A stretch of DNA of 64,000 nucleotides from assembly GCA_002633315.1 (NCBI GenBank), contig NWBN01000015.1:62001-126000 (forward strand). Direction: 5' to 3'. Below the pieces are notes generated by a model. That model was not told the origin of the DNA. It saw only the letters and a list, made by a program, of their open reading frames with translations, and ran no database searches. The DNA is from Bacteroidales bacterium Phil6. Lineage in GTDB: Bacteria > Bacteroidota > Bacteroidia > Bacteroidales > F082. Below are positions 40,912 to 50,121 of the stretch, in pieces; within the stretch, counting starts at the first letter, position 1, and the number at the start of each line of letters is the position of its first letter. Made by a program: the position numbers and the translations under genes.

Positions 40912-41385
40912 TCAAATATCTTTTTCTATTCTTAAACCTATATCAGTGATACCGTTAAGGATATTGTCACGCATTGCCTGTTCTATTTCGAAATGATAAG
41001 TACCTTTTAAAGGGAATCTAAGATTTTTGTTCAGTATTATATTGCAACTTCTCATACTTCCGCTGCCTTTTCCCATCCATCGTCCGTCGGGGTATGACAA
41101 CAAACATTCTATTGTGTCATGTGTTTGGTTGCCATTGGGGAAAGTGGTATGCAGAAAAACATAAATGTTACTATAGCGGTAATTCTCCAAATGTCTTATA
41201 TTAAGTGAAAAGATATGATTCGACAAGGTATCATCTATGGCAACGTCGAAATAGGGAGATTTTTTGTTGTCCCATGAAGCATTGGGAATCACCACGCTTT
41301 CATCGAATATGGCGTTATTATCGCATGATGACAATGACATCATGAAGACGAAAATAAAATAGTATAACAGAGTTTTTACTTTCAT
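40912..41385 (-). CDS. gldH: Gliding motility lipoprotein GldH
   Basis: 157 residues with a lipoprotein signal (MKVKTLLYYFIFVFMMSLSSC). The pattern of NASWDNKKSPYFDVAIDDTL, NIYVFLHTTFPNGNQTHDTI and GTYHFEIEQAMRDNILNGI fits GldH, including the ricT-gldH-PBP1A gene order known in Bacteroidota. GldH is needed for gliding in flavobacteria. In non-gliding Bacteroidales it is retained, probably in envelope assembly, and its exact task is unknown. Confidence 0.88.
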   Translation of the reverse strand: MKVKTLLYYFIFVFMMSLSSCDNNAIFDESVVIPNASWDNKKSPYFDVAIDDTLSNHIFSLNIRHLENYRYSNIYVFLHTTFPNGNQTHDTIECLLSYPDGRWMGKGSGSMRSCNIILNKNLRFPLKGTYHFEIEQAMRDNILNGITDIGLRIEKDI

Positions 41386-41397
41386 AACGTTTTGATA

Positions 41398-43041
41398 TTA
41401 TTCGAGTTTGCTGAGGTTGGCGTATTGTCCGTCCTCGTATTCACTGTTCTGTTGTTCTTTGCTGAAAGCGAAGTCTTCCAGTTGTTCAGGGAAGATACCA
41501 TTGTTGTTGTCTTCAATAATCTCTTTGACTTTATCGGCAGGAATAGCCATCATGTTATTCTTGTCGAAAGTGTAGGAATACCACATAAGGCCTTTGAATA
41601 TGTCGCTTTTTTGATGTACGGCATCACCTTTTTTTGTTTTCAGCACTATATGGTTATCTGGGAAAGATTTAAGGGCTTCGACGTATGTGTCGTATTCATA
41701 GTTAAGGCAGCATTTCAATTTGCCGCATTGTCCGGCAAGTTTCTGAGGATTGGGTGACAGTTGCTGTATTCTGGCGATACTTGTAGTGACAGATTGAAAA
41801 TCGGTAATCCACGAACTACAACACAGTTCTCGTCCGCATGAGCCTATACCTCCGAGTTTTGCTGACTCCTGGCGAAATCCTATCTGTCGCATCTCTACAC
41901 GTACATGAAATTCTTCCGCAAGTTTTTTTATCAATTCCCTGAAATCTACACGTCCGTCAGCAGTATAATAAAATATAGCTTTTGTTCTGTCTCCTTGATA
42001 TTCTATATCATTAAGTTTCATGTCGAGGTTAAGACTTAAGGCTATTTCACGGCTTTTATATAAGGTGCGTTCTTCAAGACGAATAGACTCAAGAAATTTC
42101 TCAACATCGGAGACACGGGCACGACGGTAGATTTTTTTGAGTTCTTCGACAGGAGTACTGTTTTTTTTGCGAATACGTTGTTTTTCAACAAGAGAGCCTA
42201 CCATAGTTACAATGCCTATGTCGTGTCCTATTGTCGTTTCTACTGCTACAAGCTCGCCTTCAGCAAGGTCTAATTCTGAAGGATAACAATAGAAATCTTT
42301 CCTGTCGTTCTTGAAACGTACCTCAGCTACAAGTAATTCACCTTCGTGTGGTGTTTCCTGATAGTCTTTTAACCAATTGAAACTATCAAGTTTGCATTGT
42401 CCGTGACGGAGTACGTTAGAGCCAAATACGAAATTTTCCGTGTTGAGATTACAACCGCGATGAAAGTCTTTTGGCATTTCTTTTTTAATGCTGTCGTGTC
42501 TGTGCCATGTGATGACAAGTTCCTCGTCATCGTCTTCCTGTTTCAACATAGGGTCTTCTTTTTCTTCATCGGAGAAAGGTTTGTTTTTAATCATTTCTTT
42601 GATGGATGTTGTCATTGTTGGAGTGTCATAAGACTCATCTTCAGCGATTTTTTGTTCATCTCCGACTTCCATTTTTTCGACATCTCTATAAACGAAAGTA
42701 TCCGATTCTTCAATTACAATATCGTCAACGGCATCATTTTCAGGAGTGTCAATGATATTTTGTGATGACACTTCTTTTTTCGGACTTTTGTCTTTCTTGT
42801 CCATGTCGTGTTTTTTTTCAGAATCGATGCTGTGATTATTGTCTTCTTCAGCGGTAATGTCAATATTTTCGGACATTTCTACAGTACTTAGATTATCCAT
42901 GTCTTCAATATTGTCATCTTCAAAATTCAAATTTTCTTTTTTATTGAATTTCTTTTTGTTATAATATTTCCTTCTATGTTGAAACGACTTTTTTTTATTG
43001 CCGTTGTTATCGTTATTATTATTGATGTTATTTTTATCCAT
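41398..43041 (-). CDS. ricT: RicT/PSP1-domain protein with long acidic N-terminal extension
   Basis: 547 residues. The first ~200 residues are low complexity: Asn-rich start (MDKNNINNNNDNNGNKKKSF), then Lys- and Asp/Glu-rich. The PSP1 domain follows with RFKNDRKDFYCYPSELDLAE, LGGIGSCGRELCCSSWITDF and LAGQCGKLKCCLNYEYD, which hold the Cys ligands of the Fe-S-binding Ric (YaaT/YmcA/YlbF) complex. In Bacillus RicT affects RNase Y and mRNA maturation; in Bacteroidota the partners are not established. It is first gene of the cluster, with -7 box at 43072-43079. Confidence 0.9.
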   Translation of the reverse strand: MDKNNINNNNDNNGNKKKSFQHRRKYYNKKKFNKKENLNFEDDNIEDMDNLSTVEMSENIDITAEEDNNHSIDSEKKHDMDKKDKSPKKEVSSQNIIDTPENDAVDDIVIEESDTFVYRDVEKMEVGDEQKIAEDESYDTPTMTTSIKEMIKNKPFSDEEKEDPMLKQEDDDEELVITWHRHDSIKKEMPKDFHRGCNLNTENFVFGSNVLRHGQCKLDSFNWLKDYQETPHEGELLVAEVRFKNDRKDFYCYPSELDLAEGELVAVETTIGHDIGIVTMVGSLVEKQRIRKKNSTPVEELKKIYRRARVSDVEKFLESIRLEERTLYKSREIALSLNLDMKLNDIEYQGDRTKAIFYYTADGRVDFRELIKKLAEEFHVRVEMRQIGFRQESAKLGGIGSCGRELCCSSWITDFQSVTTSIARIQQLSPNPQKLAGQCGKLKCCLNYEYDTYVEALKSFPDNHIVLKTKKGDAVHQKSDIFKGLMWYSYTFDKNNMMAIPADKVKEIIEDNNNGIFPEQLEDFAFSKEQQNSEYEDGQYANLSKLE

Positions 43042-43071
43042 TTACATTTATCTCTTATATTTATAAACTTG

Positions 43072-43079
43072 CAAAGATA
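43072..43079 (-). promoter_or_regulatory. -7 box of the ricT cluster
   Basis: TATCTTTG on the minus strand (CAAAGATA at 43072-43079), 30 bp before the ricT ATG. Confidence 0.6.
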
Positions 43080-43179
43080 TAAAAAATTATGTATAAATGC
43101 ATTAAAAAATTATAGCAGGTGTAAAGTGATGTTTAAAGTTTCGATTTATAAAAAGCAAGATGTTTTTTTACACTTGACC

Positions 43180-44616
43180 TTATGCTTTTGACACTGATAA
43201 ATTGTTTTGAGCTTCTTTTTTCTTCAGGTCTTTGATAATCCATATTGAAAAAGGAACAGTAAGCATAAAACTTAATGCGTCGGCGACAGCCTGAGTTATT
43301 TCAACGCCCTTTAAACCAAGAAACAGGGGGGCTATAAGTATGGTAGGGATGAAAAAGAGACCTTGACGGCATATTGACAGCAAAGTAGCTTTGAAAGTCA
43401 TGCGTATGGTTTGAAACAGCATGTTGGTAGCAGTGTTGAGACCACTGAGAGGAAGGGCTAAACATTGCCAAAGCATCACATAAGTACCTATTTTGATAAG
43501 TTCAGGGTCTTCACTGCGGAAAAGACTGATGATTTGGGGAGCAAAAATGGATAGTGATACTGCCATGATGATAAGAACAACCGTCATTACTTTTATGGTA
43601 AAAATATATGAAGATCGAACTCTTTCATAGAGACGTGCACCATAATTGAACCCACAAATGGGTTGAAATCCTTGACCGATACCGAGTATTATGGAAAAAA
43701 TGAACATCATAATACGGGTGACAACGGCAAAAGCTGCCAATGTGGATGCTTCGTGGCCAGGAACGGCATATATAGCCGCAGCATGATTGAGGAGTGTTAT
43801 CGAAATACTTGCTAATATCTGTCTGCATAATGAGGGGAATCCGCCTTCGAAAATGAGTCGGTATTGATGTAATGAAGGTTTGAAATTTTTGATTCTGATA
43901 TGAACATTGCCTTTGCGCCTTGTTCCTTTGAGTAAAGCGGTCCAACTGATGAATTGACTTATGGCTGTCGCCAAGGATGCTCCGGTAACACCCATGTCAA
44001 AAACAAAAATGAAAATAGGATCTATGATGATATTGATAATTGCGCCAATAGCTATGCCTACCATTGCATATTGGGCATTACCTTGAAGTCGCAGTTGGTT
44101 GTTGAGGGTGAGAGACGACATCATGAAAGGTGTGGCAATGAGTATGAAACGAAGATAATCGTTGGTGTGTTTCAGAATGTCGGGGGTGGCGCCTATGGCT
44201 TTTGAAAGATGAGGTAGTATTGCAAGACCTGTCATGCCAATGATGGAACCGAGAATAAGAGGAGAGAAAAAACCTACTGCAGCCATTGTCTCGGCATCTT
44301 TGTGTTTTTTTGCTCCGAGACATTGCGAGATGAAGTTGCCTGAACCGTGGCCGAAAAAGAATCCTAAAGCCTGGATGAGAGCCATATAGGCGAAAGATAC
44401 TCCTATTCCGGCAGTGGCTTCTGTACTGAGTCGTCCTACATATATGGTATCTATGATGTTATATAAAGCGGTGATCACCATGGAAATAATAGCAGGAATT
44501 GCCATCTTTACGACGAGTGGTCTTACAGGCGTTTTGGTCATCAGGTCAAAACGTTTCTGTTGTTGCTGCTTCTCTTCTATGCTGTCGGATTCTATGTCGA
44601 ATAAATGTCTATTCAT
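43180..44616 (-). CDS. MATE-family efflux transporter
   Basis: About 478 residues with 12 hydrophobic segments. MATE features are LVVKMAIPAIISMVITALYN, IDTIYVGRLSTEATAGIGVS, ITLLNHAAAIYAVPGHEAST and GIGQGFQPICGFNYGARLYE. It is a Na+- or H+-coupled exporter of drugs or metabolites. The start was set at the ATG 44616; the frame is open one codon further (TTG). The -7 box at 44624-44631 is so close that the message would be nearly leaderless, or the Met at residue 26 is used. Confidence 0.93.
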   Translation of the reverse strand: MNRHLFDIESDSIEEKQQQQKRFDLMTKTPVRPLVVKMAIPAIISMVITALYNIIDTIYVGRLSTEATAGIGVSFAYMALIQALGFFFGHGSGNFISQCLGAKKHKDAETMAAVGFFSPLILGSIIGMTGLAILPHLSKAIGATPDILKHTNDYLRFILIATPFMMSSLTLNNQLRLQGNAQYAMVGIAIGAIINIIIDPIFIFVFDMGVTGASLATAISQFISWTALLKGTRRKGNVHIRIKNFKPSLHQYRLIFEGGFPSLCRQILASISITLLNHAAAIYAVPGHEASTLAAFAVVTRIMMFIFSIILGIGQGFQPICGFNYGARLYERVRSSYIFTIKVMTVVLIIMAVSLSIFAPQIISLFRSEDPELIKIGTYVMLWQCLALPLSGLNTATNMLFQTIRMTFKATLLSICRQGLFFIPTILIAPLFLGLKGVEITQAVADALSFMLTVPFSIWIIKDLKKKEAQNNLSVSKA

Positions 44617-44623
44617 CAAAATG

Positions 44624-44631
44624 CAAAGTTA
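44624..44631 (-). promoter_or_regulatory. -7 box just upstream of the MATE gene
   Basis: TAACTTTG on the minus strand (CAAAGTTA at 44624-44631), only 7 bp from the ATG. Confidence 0.5.
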
Positions 44632-44722
44632 ATAAAAAATATTTGTTTTTTCTATAACAAATAATGACTTTGCGTTGTCTTTTTTTTATAAAAACAACCA
44701 AATGACACTGTTATTGATGATG

Positions 44723-45640
44723 TCAGTCTTGTTTCTTGGCACGGCTCTTGTTGACAAGTATTACTCCTGTGAAAACGAGTGCTGCAGCGACTATTTTTTG
44801 CCAATTCAGACGGTCCATGCCGAGTAATATGCTTACAATAGTGGCAATAAGAGGTTGCATATAAGAATACAGACTGATGACGGTGGGACGTAATACCTTT
44901 TGTCCGACAGGAATCAAAAAGTAAGCTGTGAATGTGGAAAACAATACTAAAAATCCTAATTGTAACAAATGATTTGTTGGTAATGAGGCAAAGTTTAAAT
45001 GTATAAGTTCTTTAAAACTTATGGGCAATGAAACTATCATGGAGAAAAGAAACATCCATTTCATGAATGTCATTACAGAATATTTTGCGATGATGGGTTT
45101 AAAAACACCAAGATAAAGAGCAAAACATAAACAATTGAGAATCATGAATATAATTCCCAATGGCTTTGTTTCGGCAGCACCATTGCCAAGACTTACGCTG
45201 TTGAGAATGAGGAATACTATTCCAATGAAACTGAGAGCCACTCCGCCCGCTTTTTTCCATGTGATGGGTTCTTTCAAGGCTATGGCAGCGACAAACATGG
45301 TGAAAATAGGCGTTATTGAGGTTATTATAGAGGTGTCTAATGGTGTTGTAATGGTTATGGCCTCAAGAAACAGTAACTGTGTGAGGAATAGACCCAACAT
45401 GGAAGCGAAAAATATCTTTATCAAGTCGCGTCGTTCCACTTTTTCTTTCGGAAAGAACAGCGACACTAACCAAAATAAAGTTGATGCACCTGTGGCTCTT
45501 ATGAGAAACAGACATTCCGGGGAGATAAGATGCGAATTGCTCAGGCTTTTGCAGATGATGATGTTGAACCCGAATATGGTATATGCTACAAAACATGACA
45601 GATGCCCCGACAATTTGCTGTTGAAATTAAGACTTGGCAT
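44723..45640 (-). CDS. EamA/DMT-family transporter
   Basis: 305 residues in two five-helix EamA halves: first half with CFVAYTIFGFNIIICKSLSN, FLIRATGASTLFWLV and VAAIALKEPITWKKAGGVAL; second half with PLGIIFMILNCLCFALYLGV, SLYSYMQPLIATIVSILLGM and GVILVNKSRA. DMT transporters export amino acids, nucleosides or other metabolites; substrate unknown. It is encoded between the MATE and alcohol dehydrogenase genes on the same strand with gaps of about 100 bp each, so operon membership is unclear. Confidence 0.93.
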   Translation of the reverse strand: MPSLNFNSKLSGHLSCFVAYTIFGFNIIICKSLSNSHLISPECLFLIRATGASTLFWLVSLFFPKEKVERRDLIKIFFASMLGLFLTQLLFLEAITITTPLDTSIITSITPIFTMFVAAIALKEPITWKKAGGVALSFIGIVFLILNSVSLGNGAAETKPLGIIFMILNCLCFALYLGVFKPIIAKYSVMTFMKWMFLFSMIVSLPISFKELIHLNFASLPTNHLLQLGFLVLFSTFTAYFLIPVGQKVLRPTVISLYSYMQPLIATIVSILLGMDRLNWQKIVAAALVFTGVILVNKSRAKKQD

Positions 45641-45745
45641 ATTTTTTGATTTATATAACTTTTTACCTTTATATTAAAACTGATGTTTATGACTTCAGAG
45701 TCATAAACATCAGACAATGGTGTTTCTATAAAATTGATGTAATTA

Positions 45746-46903
45746 TTACAGGCACATTTCAAAGATGTTACATACGTCTTCAACGTTGAGAGGTACGTAT
45801 GCCTGAGACAGATTGCCCAAAGTTACAGCATCTTCAGCCATTTTCTTGAAATGTTTTCTGTCTATACCCAACTCTGTCAGTGTCATAGGTATGCCGCAGC
45901 GTTTGAAGAAGTTTTCAAGAGCATCAATACCTTTGTTGGCAAGGGCATATTTATCATTTTCAGGAGACAGACCCCATACGTTTTGCGCGAAAGTGACGAA
46001 TTTGTCCACAGTCTTTTCGCTTAGTATATAACGCATCCAACGAGGTGTGATGATTGCAAGACCAACGCCATGAGTGATATCGTAAAATGCACTGAGTTCG
46101 TGTTCCATAGGGTGACAACTCCATGCTACAGGTTTTCCTGTGGAGCCTATACCGTTGATTGCTAATGAACTACACCACATAAGTTGAGCTCTTGCCTCAT
46201 AATTGTCCGGCTCTTGAAGGGCTATGGGACAGTATTTTATACAGGCTCTCAACATTCCTTCGTTGAAACTGTCCGGTATATAAGCCTCTTGTGAAGCAAA
46301 ATACACTTCCATGATATGCGACATGATGTCTGCAGTACCGGCGGCAGTTTGGTTTTTAGGTACTGTAAATGTATATTCCGGGTCGAGAATTGAACATTTT
46401 GGAAGGTTGTGTTCGTTGATGAATCCGACCTTCATGTTATTTTTCATATTGCTTATCACGGCTGCTGAATCCATCTCGCTTCCGGTGGCTGACAATGTGA
46501 GTATGGTACATATTGGCAATGCTTTTTTTATTGTTTGCGGATTCATTATCATGTCCCACGCATCGCCTTCATAGTAATATCCTGATGCTATGGCTTTCGA
46601 ACAATCTATGGTACTGCCACCACCAACAGCGAGTATCACATCGATGTTGTTATTACGGCATATCTTGATGCCTTCATAAACACTCTCTATGCGGGGATTT
46701 GGCTGTATGCCGTTTAGTTCAAAGACTTTGAAATCAGCAAGTAGTTGCATTACTTTATCATATAATCCTGTTTTCTTGATACTGCCTCCACCATAGGTGA
46801 GAAGTACGCGGTTACCGAATTTTTTTAATGCTTCCGGAAGATGCGATATTTGTCCTTTGCCGAATAATATCTCTGTTCCGACACAAAATCTGAAGTTTTC
46901 CAT
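45746..46903 (-). CDS. Iron-containing alcohol dehydrogenase (butanol dehydrogenase-like)
   Basis: 385 residues. NAD(P)-binding GGGSIKKTGLYDKV and AVGGGSTIDCSKAIA, then the metal-binding region with DIMSHIMEVYF, WSCHPMEHELSAFYDITHGV and GLAIITPRWMRY containing His and Asp ligands. The profile fits the BdhA/YqhD group that reduces aldehydes with NADPH, useful for disposing of reductant or detoxifying aldehydes. It has its own -7 box on the minus strand at 46926-46933. Confidence 0.93.
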   Translation of the reverse strand: MENFRFCVGTEILFGKGQISHLPEALKKFGNRVLLTYGGGSIKKTGLYDKVMQLLADFKVFELNGIQPNPRIESVYEGIKICRNNNIDVILAVGGGSTIDCSKAIASGYYYEGDAWDMIMNPQTIKKALPICTILTLSATGSEMDSAAVISNMKNNMKVGFINEHNLPKCSILDPEYTFTVPKNQTAAGTADIMSHIMEVYFASQEAYIPDSFNEGMLRACIKYCPIALQEPDNYEARAQLMWCSSLAINGIGSTGKPVAWSCHPMEHELSAFYDITHGVGLAIITPRWMRYILSEKTVDKFVTFAQNVWGLSPENDKYALANKGIDALENFFKRCGIPMTLTELGIDRKHFKKMAEDAVTLGNLSQAYVPLNVEDVCNIFEMCL

Positions 46904-46925
46904 AGGTTAGTTTTTTTAAGATTTG

Positions 46926-46933
46926 CAAATATA
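46926..46933 (-). promoter_or_regulatory. -7 box of the alcohol dehydrogenase gene
   Basis: TATATTTG on the minus strand (CAAATATA at 46926-46933), 22 bp before the ATG. Confidence 0.55.
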
Positions 46934-47039
46934 CTTATTTTTGAAATATGTTTGATGAATATTTTTATTAACAAAACGCCGATATGTTATTTATTGTTGT
47001 TTAATAAAACAAGATAATATAAATGTTAAAAAAATATTA

Positions 47040-47073
47040 TTGCACAATTTGACATGAATACCAAATTGTGCAA
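47040..47073 (-). terminator. Terminator of nrdJ
   Basis: TTGCACAATTTG (47040-47051) and CAAATTGTGCAA (47062-47073) form perfect 12-bp arms around a 10-nt loop. Reading the minus strand, a T-rich run (TAATATTTTTTT) follows, 80 bp after the nrdJ stop. Confidence 0.8.
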
Positions 47074-47152
47074 CAGTTAAGAAGATTTGCTGAAGTAAAA
47101 ATAGTCAACAAGTGACTTTCTAAGATACTATATCACTAATAAATGTTGAAGA

Positions 47153-49888
47153 TCAACCGCATTTGGAATATCCGCAAGACACGCAATGTTTACAGCCGTC
47201 TTCAAAAATCAGTGTTTCCTGATGACAACTTGGACATTTTTCTTTTTCTATCTTGGTACCGTTGGTAATATACCGTTTCAAGGCGCGGGCAATACCGTTT
47301 TTCCATGTGTTGATATTGTCTTCTTCGACATTGAGGTTTTGTATCAAGGTAACCACATAGTTTATAGGCATACCGTGACGCAACACTCCGGAGATGAGTT
47401 TCGCATAATTCCAGAACTCTTTGTTGAATGAACGCGACAGACCTTCCATAGTGACGTTAAAACCTTGTTTGTCGGTATATTGAAAGTCATAACGTGATTT
47501 ATCGTCGTTGTCTTTGTTTTTTATGATACGTCCTGTCTCTACGAAAGGAGGAATAAAGAAATCATCGAGTTTACCGGAGAATATCTCGTAGGGTTTTCCG
47601 TTGATTTTTCCAACAAAAGCTATCCATTTTTCGTAGTTGTTCTGGAAACGCACCACGTCGCATTCGAGTACTTTGGGACGTATAGGGGAGTGTGTTTCTA
47701 TTATGTCGTCTTCTTTAACTTCTTTTTCTTTTTTGTCATCTTTCACCAAGACACCGGAACGGGATCCGTCTCTATATATTGTCATACCTTTACATCCGCA
47801 TTCCCATGCTGTCATGTAAATCTTGCTTACCACCTCTTCACTTGTGTTGGCAGGAATGTTGACGGTGACACTGATTGAGTGGTCAACCCATTTTTGTATC
47901 TCTCCTTGCATTTTTACCTTGTTCACCCAGTCGATATCGTTGGAAGTGGCTTTATAATAAGGTGAAGATTTTATCACTTCCTGGAGATGTTCGTCGTCGT
48001 ATTTTTTCACTTCATCGACATTATATCCATTGACTTGAAGCCAAGTTATGAATTTTGGATGAAACACATTATATTCCTCGAATGAGTTGCCGTCGGTATC
48101 AGTATATGTAATATGTGCGCTTTTATCGTTGGGATTGACTTTACGGCGGCGTTTATATGACACGAGGAATACAGGTTCTATGCCGGATGTCGTTTGAGTA
48201 CAGATACTAACGCTGCCTGTAGGAGCTATTGTCAACATGGCAATGTTGCGTCGTCCGTACTTACACATGTCGTCATACAGTTCGCTGTCAAGTTCTCGCA
48301 ACCTGCTTATAAAAGGATTGTTAATTTCTCGTTTGGCGTCGTATATAGTAAAAGCACCACGCTCTTTGGCAAGATTAATAGAAGAACGATAAGCTTCATG
48401 AGCGAGGAGTTTATGTACTTCGGTAGAGAATGCTATTGCTTCGTTGGAGGCGTAACGTTTCCCGAGAGCGGCAAGCATGTCGCCTTCTGCTGTGATGCCT
48501 ATACCTGTACGACGTCCTTGCAAGGCTTTCTCTCGAATATTTTTCCATAAGTTGATTTCAGTTCTTTTGACTTCATCTTCTTCAGGGTCAGAATACACCT
48601 TGGCAAGTATGGCATCGATTTTCTCGATTTCAAGATCTATGATATCGTCCATCATACGTTGTGCTACACGTACATGTTTTGCAAAAAGATCAGCGTTGAA
48701 ACGGGCATCTTTTGTAAAAGGATGTTCAACGTAGCTGTATAAGTTGATGGCGAGCAGTCGGCAACTGTCGTAAGCACAGAGAGGTATCTCTCCGCACGGA
48801 TTGGTACTCAATGTTTTGAATCCAAGATCTGCATAACAATCCGGTATAGATTCTTTTATGATGGTATCCCAAAACAAGACTCCCGGTTCCGCAGAAGCCC
48901 ATGCGTTGTGGATTATTTTGTTCCACAAATTGTTGGCATCTATTTCTTTTGTGACTTTGGGATTTGGAGAGTCGACGGGATACTGTTGAGTAAAAGAAGT
49001 GTTGTCTTTGACAGCTTTCATGAAATCATCAGTGATACGTACAGAGATATTGGCATTGGTAATGCGCCCTTGCTGCATTTTAGCATCAATAAAAGCTTCG
49101 GAATCAGGATGTTTTATGCTTACGCTCATCATGAGAGCTCCACGACGCCCGTCTTGTGCCACTTCTTTGGTGGAGTTGGAGTAACGTTCCATAAAAGGCA
49201 CTACGCCTGTCGATGTCAAAGCACAGTTTTTCACAGCACTGCCTGAAGGTCTTATATGTGACAGATCGTGACCTACTCCACCTCTGCGCTTCATCAATTG
49301 GACTTGTTCTTGATCTATCTTCATGATGGCACCGTAAGAGTCTGAAGAACCTTTGGTTCCTATGACGAAACAGTTTGATAATGATGATATCTGGAAATTG
49401 TTGCCTATACCGGCCATAGGACTGCCTTGCGGTACAATATATTTAAATTCTTTCAATACCTCGAATATGTCTTCTTCAGACATAGGGTTGGGGTATCTTT
49501 TTTCAATACGGGCAATCTCCTTGGCGATACGATGATGCATATCGTCAGGTGTCTTTTCGTATATATTGCCTTCACTGTCTTTTAAGGCATATTTGTTCAT
49601 CCATACATCGCCGGCCAACTGGTCACCTCCGAAATACTCTGTGGCGGCTTTTCTTACTTCTTCAATGGAATACATCTCGTAATGCTGCGTTTTTTCAATA
49701 TCATTACAACAATGCTCATCAGGTATGTTATAATGTGAATAATTCTCAAAAACTTTTTCTTCAGATGGCTTGGTCTCATTACGATATTCTATCAACTTGC
49801 CATTGTTTGTCTCTTTTTCAGATTCGATATATGTATCATCGACCATTGAAAAAAGATCGTACCTGCTGTTCTGAGTTTTATTCATCAT
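47153..49888 (-). CDS. nrdJ: Adenosylcobalamin-dependent (class II) ribonucleotide reductase
   Basis: 911 residues. Catalytic domain features are VPQGSPMAGIGNNFQISSLS, LSNCFVIGTKGSSDSYGAIM, LMKRRGGVGHDLSHIRPSGS, TSTGVVPFMERYSNSTKEVA, STNPCGEIPL (active site) and APTGSVSICT. The C-terminal CPSCHQETL and CKHCVSCGYSKCG supply a Zn-finger-like tail. It reduces ribonucleotides to deoxyribonucleotides with or without oxygen, using B12. Conserved sequence begins only near residue 72 (MYSIEEVRKAATEYFGGDQL), so the first ~70 acidic residues are an extension or a misplaced start. No B12 riboswitch was seen upstream. Confidence 0.96.
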   Translation of the reverse strand: MMNKTQNSRYDLFSMVDDTYIESEKETNNGKLIEYRNETKPSEEKVFENYSHYNIPDEHCCNDIEKTQHYEMYSIEEVRKAATEYFGGDQLAGDVWMNKYALKDSEGNIYEKTPDDMHHRIAKEIARIEKRYPNPMSEEDIFEVLKEFKYIVPQGSPMAGIGNNFQISSLSNCFVIGTKGSSDSYGAIMKIDQEQVQLMKRRGGVGHDLSHIRPSGSAVKNCALTSTGVVPFMERYSNSTKEVAQDGRRGALMMSVSIKHPDSEAFIDAKMQQGRITNANISVRITDDFMKAVKDNTSFTQQYPVDSPNPKVTKEIDANNLWNKIIHNAWASAEPGVLFWDTIIKESIPDCYADLGFKTLSTNPCGEIPLCAYDSCRLLAINLYSYVEHPFTKDARFNADLFAKHVRVAQRMMDDIIDLEIEKIDAILAKVYSDPEEDEVKRTEINLWKNIREKALQGRRTGIGITAEGDMLAALGKRYASNEAIAFSTEVHKLLAHEAYRSSINLAKERGAFTIYDAKREINNPFISRLRELDSELYDDMCKYGRRNIAMLTIAPTGSVSICTQTTSGIEPVFLVSYKRRRKVNPNDKSAHITYTDTDGNSFEEYNVFHPKFITWLQVNGYNVDEVKKYDDEHLQEVIKSSPYYKATSNDIDWVNKVKMQGEIQKWVDHSISVTVNIPANTSEEVVSKIYMTAWECGCKGMTIYRDGSRSGVLVKDDKKEKEVKEDDIIETHSPIRPKVLECDVVRFQNNYEKWIAFVGKINGKPYEIFSGKLDDFFIPPFVETGRIIKNKDNDDKSRYDFQYTDKQGFNVTMEGLSRSFNKEFWNYAKLISGVLRHGMPINYVVTLIQNLNVEEDNINTWKNGIARALKRYITNGTKIEKEKCPSCHQETLIFEDGCKHCVSCGYSKCG

Positions 49889-50008
49889 TGTAATGGTATT
49901 TATCTGATAATAAATGAGTTATGATTTCTGTGATTACTTGTGTTTTCAGTGGCTAAATTAAAGACTGTATTTATTATTTGCAAGAAAATATATGTTTTTT
50001 GATCATGT

Positions 50009-50035
50009 TTTTATCAACATTTTTAGTTGATAAAA
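50009..50035. promoter_or_regulatory. Operator-like inverted repeat between nrdJ and the MBL-fold gene
   Basis: TTTTATCAAC (50009-50018) and GTTGATAAAA (50026-50035), perfect 10-bp arms with a 7-bp spacer, in the divergent intergenic region. It does not look like an NrdR box. Confidence 0.5.
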
Positions 50036-50095
50036 TTTATTGGGTTAGTAATTTGCAAATTTTTATAAATAACGGAATTTTGAAGTAAAAAGTTT

Positions 50096-50103
50096 TAAAT
50101 TTG
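50096..50103 (+). promoter_or_regulatory. -7 box of the MBL-fold gene
   Basis: TAAATTTG at 50096-50103, 18 bp before the ATG at 50122. Confidence 0.5.
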
Positions 50104-50121
50104 TAGCAAAATAAAAAGGAT

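Noticed and set aside
49889-50121. Possible cobalamin riboswitch upstream of B12-dependent nrdJ
   Set aside because: The conserved B12-box and multi-stem core were not found in this short A/T-rich region.
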